NCBI GenBank assembly: GCA_024232355.1 | Contig: JAAEPW010001025.1 | Location: forward strand, 1-11,383 | Reading direction: 5' to 3' | DNA: 11,383 nucleotides | DNA from: Chloroflexota bacterium | GTDB lineage: Bacteria > Chloroflexota > Anaerolineae > B4-G1 | Shown here: one piece after another, positions 8,438 through 11,383 of the stretch | Layout of the letters: every line of letters begins with the position of its first letter | Numbering within the stretch: the stretch's first letter is position 1 | Translations under genes and position numbers: made by a program | Notes under the pieces: generated by a model | Seen by the model: only the letters and a program-made list of their open reading frames with translations | Told to the model about the DNA's origin: nothing | The model's database searches: none

Positions 8438-11383
8438 ATGGGAGAAATCATATTTGGCTATCAATCGATTACGCGCTTGGCCTCGTTCATCTTGGTCTCG
8501 ATTCTGACATTTTTTCTATGGCGCATCAAAAATAAATCTCAGGCTACAAAGCTTTTAACCATCACCTTTATCTGTCTGACGATTGCTTATGGTGCCATGT
8601 TCATGCCGCTGGGTGGATATTTTGAACCCATTACGGTTATATTTATCGTGTTCAATTCTCTGTTTTTGACCCAATTTGCCTATGCACTCCCGCAAAAAAA
8701 CGAACAGACAAAAGAAAGTCGCTTCTTTTTGTTCCTTTTTGTCTTGCTTGTGCTGCTTACGATAGGTATTGGTGGGGTATTTAGCTACCAGTCACTATTT
8801 AACCCATCAGACCTTGAGGCCATACTGACAACAAACAGCCTGATGTATCTCATGTTACCGGTGTCTATGCTGCTTACTGCCATAATCTTTTTGCGCCAGA
8901 TAATCTATTGTTCTCCTTGCCCACAACAGGGTATATTGTTCCGCTTAAAGCACGGCATCATGAGTATTATCCGCCCGCCGAACCGGGAAGCCACAACTTT
9001 GCGAAACCTAGTTCTCAGCATATCAATCGGTATGACTCCTGCTTTAGCCGAGCCGTTGTTGTATGCCGGCTTGATCAGCATTATGACGGCCGTTTACTTG
9101 GTAGAAATCGGCTCTATGGTCATGATTTTTGCAATGTTCTCCAGTTATCTCAGTTATACTATCGAACAGATCAGTTTCACGATAAAGTTGATCTGTATTC
9201 CCTTGTTCACTTTGCTGGTCATCTTGGGGAGTATGGGAATGATCAGTGGCAGCCAGCTAGATGTTCAATTGGAACATCAACGCCAACTCCAACTCACATT
9301 GGTGTATCAAGCCCTACAACGTGACCAACTGACCCAAATGCCAGATACGGTTGCCTATGTGGTCAGTCGCCCTGTACCTGTTGGAGATGAACAGGTTGCC
9401 TATGACGTACACTTTGCCCAGTCCCCAGATTTTGATTTGCAATTGCTCGTTATCCAAGACAGCTTGCGAGAACAACTGGGTGATTGGTTCGCACCTTTGG
9501 TTCCACCCACTGCCTCTTTAGAATTTGAACGCTTTACTTTGATGCCCTTACAAAGCTATTATCGTTTTCCTCCTGATGATTTTCTGAACTTGCCCCTATT
9601 CCATTGTTATAGCTTTGTGCAAAATGACACCCAGTATGAAGTGGGCTTTCGGGACATTGCATACCGTAAAGCTATTCATGGAACAGCAGTAAGCATGATG
9701 GAAATCGTTTTGTTCGCTAGTTTGTTCATTGTGTTAGTATATCCATACATTTTTCGTCTTATTTTAGTAAAGCCGCTCAACACCTTGCTTGCCGGGGTCA
9801 ATCAAGCCAACATGGGAGAAAGGGATATTGCCATCCCGATCAAGTATAAAGACGAGATTGGCTTTTTAACCCGCGCTTTCAATCAAATGATACTTTCTAT
9901 TCGCAACGCAGAACTTGAACGCGGCGCGATGAGCGCGAAACTCGAGATCTCGAACCAACAACTGATCGAGGCGAACCAAACACTGGAACGCAAAGTTGAG
10001 GAAAGAACTGCCAAATTACGGGAAGAAAGCCGCGCGGCCCAAGCTGCCAACCGGGCCAAAAGCGCGTTCCTGGCAACAATGAGCCACGAAATCCGTACCC
10101 CGATGAATGGCGTCATCGGCATGACCAGTTTGCTGCTCGACACGGGTCTCACTCCAGAACAGTACGAGTTCACCGAGACGATTCGCAACAGCGGTGACAC
10201 CTTACTCACCATCATCAACGATATTCTCGATTTCTCCAAGATCGAAGCAGGACGGATGGAGTTGGAAAGTCGGCCCTTTGATTTACGAGAATGCATCGAA
10301 AGCGCCCTCGATTTGCTGGCATCCAAGGCAGCGGAGAAAGAACTGGAACTGGTCTATCTGATGGATACCGAGGTTCCCGCCGCCATCATCGGCGATGTGA
10401 CCCGTCTGCGCCAGGTTTTGATCAATCTGCTCGGCAACGCGGTAAAGTTCACCGAAGAAGGCGAAGTGTTGGTATCAGTGGGTGTCAACGATGGGAGGTT
10501 ACATTTCTCAGTCATAGATACCGGTATCGGCATTCCGCCCGATCGGATGGATCGATTGTTCAAATCCTTCAGCCAGGTGGACAGCTCAACCACTCGCAAG
10601 TACGGTGGCACAGGTCTAGGACTGATCATCAGCAAACGGTTGAGCGAGTTGATGGGCGGCACAATGTGGGCGGAGAGCCCTCTCCCGATTCCTCCGAATG
10701 CCAGAGATGGAGCCAAAGGGGGAGCGGGTAGCATTTTTCATTTTACAATTCAGGCCGAGTCTACCCCTGCGCCAGAGCGCACCTACCTCCAAGAGATTCA
10801 ACCAGACTTGCGCGACAAGCGGGTGTTGATCGTGGATGACAATGCGACCAACCGGCGGATTCTGACTCTGCAAACACAGCGGTGGGGGATGGAGTCGGTG
10901 GAAACCGCTTTCCCTGCCGAGGCGCTGGTATGGATTCGTCATGGTATGGCATTTGATCTGGCACTGCTGGATCACCAGATGCCAGAGATGGACGGTCTGA
11001 TGTTAGCAGTGGAGATACGGCGGATACGAGACGCTGATGAGTTGCCTCTGGTGTTGTTAGGCTCATTACGCCAGAGAGAATTCGAGGAGATTGAGGACGA
11101 GTTTGAGGCATTTCTACTCAAGCCGATCAAAGCTTTGCAATTGTATAACGTGGTAGCCGGTATCTTTGTGGAGGATGAGGTGTCACAGACAAAGCACGAG
11201 GGCGCGGACAGGCCACAATTCGACGCAGAGATGGGGGCACGGGTACCATTACGCATTTTGCTGGCAGAGGACAACGCGGTCAACCAAAAGTTGGCATTGC
11301 GTCTGCTGGATCGGATGGGCTACCGGGCAGATGTGGCGGGCAATGGGTTGGAGGCAGTTGAAGCAATGCAACGGCAACCGTAC
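8438..11383 (+). CDS. Hybrid sensor histidine kinase 4, 3'-truncated by window edge (multi-TM, periplasmic domain, HAMP, HisKA-HATPase-REC-REC)
   Basis: 982 residues are visible in one unbroken frame; the window ends inside receiver 2, just before its phospho-acceptor Asp. By comparison with kinase 3 about 78 residues are missing. The ATG at 8438 has GGAGG 7 nt upstream. About eight hydrophobic segments lie within residues 12-270 (near 12-29, 38-57, 64-82, 96-114, 135-153, 189-218, 220-240, 248-270). They are followed by a likely extracytoplasmic domain (about 272-417) that I do not recognise, a last membrane helix (about 420-443), HAMP (445-497, with P446 and [13 protein letters not shown]) and a coiled coil. 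HisKA has His550 in [10 protein letters not shown]. HATPase_c (about 650-774) has DTGIGIP (694-700) and GGTGLGL (723-729). Receiver 1 (about 793-912) has DD at 800-801, Asp845 in [11 protein letters not shown] and Lys895. The core is closest to that of kinase 3. Bases before the core are visibly richer in A/T. Confidence 0.95.
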   Translation, partial: MGEIIFGYQSITRLASFILVSILTFFLWRIKNKSQATKLLTITFICLTIAYGAMFMPLGGYFEPITVIFIVFNSLFLTQFAYALPQKNEQTKESRFFLFLFVLLVLLTIGIGGVFSYQSLFNPSDLEAILTTNSLMYLMLPVSMLLTAIIFLRQIIYCSPCPQQGILFRLKHGIMSIIRPPNREATTLRNLVLSISIGMTPALAEPLLYAGLISIMTAVYLVEIGSMVMIFAMFSSYLSYTIEQISFTIKLICIPLFTLLVILGSMGMISGSQLDVQLEHQRQLQLTLVYQALQRDQLTQMPDTVAYVVSRPVPVGDEQVAYDVHFAQSPDFDLQLLVIQDSLREQLGDWFAPLVPPTASLEFERFTLMPLQSYYRFPPDDFLNLPLFHCYSFVQNDTQYEVGFRDIAYRKAIHGTAVSMMEIVLFASLFIVLVYPYIFRLILVKPLNTLLAGVNQANMGERDIAIPIKYKDEIGFLTRAFNQMILSIRNAELERGAMSAKLEISNQQLIEANQTLERKVEERTAKLREESRAAQAANRAKSAFLATMSHEIRTPMNGVIGMTSLLLDTGLTPEQYEFTETIRNSGDTLLTIINDILDFSKIEAGRMELESRPFDLRECIESALDLLASKAAEKELELVYLMDTEVPAAIIGDVTRLRQVLINLLGNAVKFTEEGEVLVSVGVNDGRLHFSVIDTGIGIPPDRMDRLFKSFSQVDSSTTRKYGGTGLGLIISKRLSELMGGTMWAESPLPIPPNARDGAKGGAGSIFHFTIQAESTPAPERTYLQEIQPDLRDKRVLIVDDNATNRRILTLQTQRWGMESVETAFPAEALVWIRHGMAFDLALLDHQMPEMDGLMLAVEIRRIRDADELPLVLLGSLRQREFEEIEDEFEAFLLKPIKALQLYNVVAGIFVEDEVSQTKHEGADRPQFDAEMGARVPLRILLAEDNAVNQKLALRLLDRMGYRADVAGNGLEAVEAMQRQPY
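11265..11383 (+). repeat. Copy 2 of a 119-nt exact direct repeat (receiver 2 of kinase 4), reaching the window end
   Basis: Identical to 7868-7986 over all 119 bases. The match ends only because the window ends. Immediately upstream the two genes diverge (ATCCTGCTGA in kinase 3 against ATTTTGCTGG in kinase 4). Confidence 0.97.

Noticed and set aside
7651..8451. 266-aa antisense frame across the end of kinase 3 and the gap
   Set aside because: Long antisense frames recur opposite the receiver-coding parts of all four kinases, as expected from biased codon use; the product is His/Cys-rich and unlike a real protein.
8908..9324. 138-aa + strand frame as a separate gene
   Set aside because: It lies wholly inside the continuous frame of kinase 4, with no family pattern and no ribosome site I can see.
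8438..11383. Frameshift or pseudogene in kinase 4, since no stop-bounded frame covers it
   Set aside because: I read the frame codon by codon through the sensor and HisKA part and followed the rest through to the edge: there is no internal stop, and the frame is simply cut by the window end.
1..11383. tRNA, rRNA, CRISPR array, insertion sequence or phage attachment site
   Set aside because: No cloverleaf, regularly spaced repeats, transposase motifs or terminal inverted repeats were seen; the long similarities are the paralogous kinase cores.

Overview
This window is almost entirely coding, and every gene is on the + strand. It holds four hybrid sensor histidine kinases arranged head to tail (two complete, one cut at each window edge) and one lipoprotein of the type I periplasmic-binding family placed between the first and second kinase. 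The compact layout, AGGAGG-type ribosome sites, moderately high GC, clustered kinase paralogues with several kinds of membrane sensor, and a Liv-type lipoprotein are compatible with a large-genome environmental bacterium. Chloroflexota (Anaerolineae/Caldilineae type) is my best guess, but this rests on general resemblance and not on a marker gene.

Layout: 2-1402, the C-terminal part of kinase 1 (end of the dimerisation helices, ATPase domain, two receivers). 1450-2820, the binding lipoprotein, with a strong Shine-Dalgarno and a GTG start. 2838-5420, kinase 2, with a multi-pass membrane sensor resembling MASE3. 5434-8223, kinase 3, with an N-terminal 7TM region plus a PAS domain. 8224-8437, the only real intergenic gap (214 nt), carrying a candidate promoter and a GC-rich hairpin. 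8438-11383, kinase 4, with a multi-pass membrane region, a periplasmic domain, a last membrane helix, HAMP, the kinase core, receiver 1 and the beginning of receiver 2, where the window ends. Gaps of 47, 17 and 13 nt suggest that kinase 1, lipoprotein, kinase 2 and kinase 3 form one transcription unit; kinase 4 may start a second one.

The kinases share one C-terminal engine (HisKA, HATPase_c, REC, REC; no HPt visible), while the N-terminal input module differs in each of the three whose input is visible. Homology begins at the same point, just upstream of the phospho-acceptor histidine. The picture is a signalling cluster in which a duplicated phosphorelay core has been fitted with different sensors. 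The lipoprotein has no transporter permease or ATPase beside it and may act as a ligand-presenting partner for a neighbouring kinase; this is inference. A 119-nt stretch of receiver 2 is identical in kinases 3 and 4 and reaches exactly to the last base of the window, which points either to recent gene conversion or to an assembly break in a repeat.
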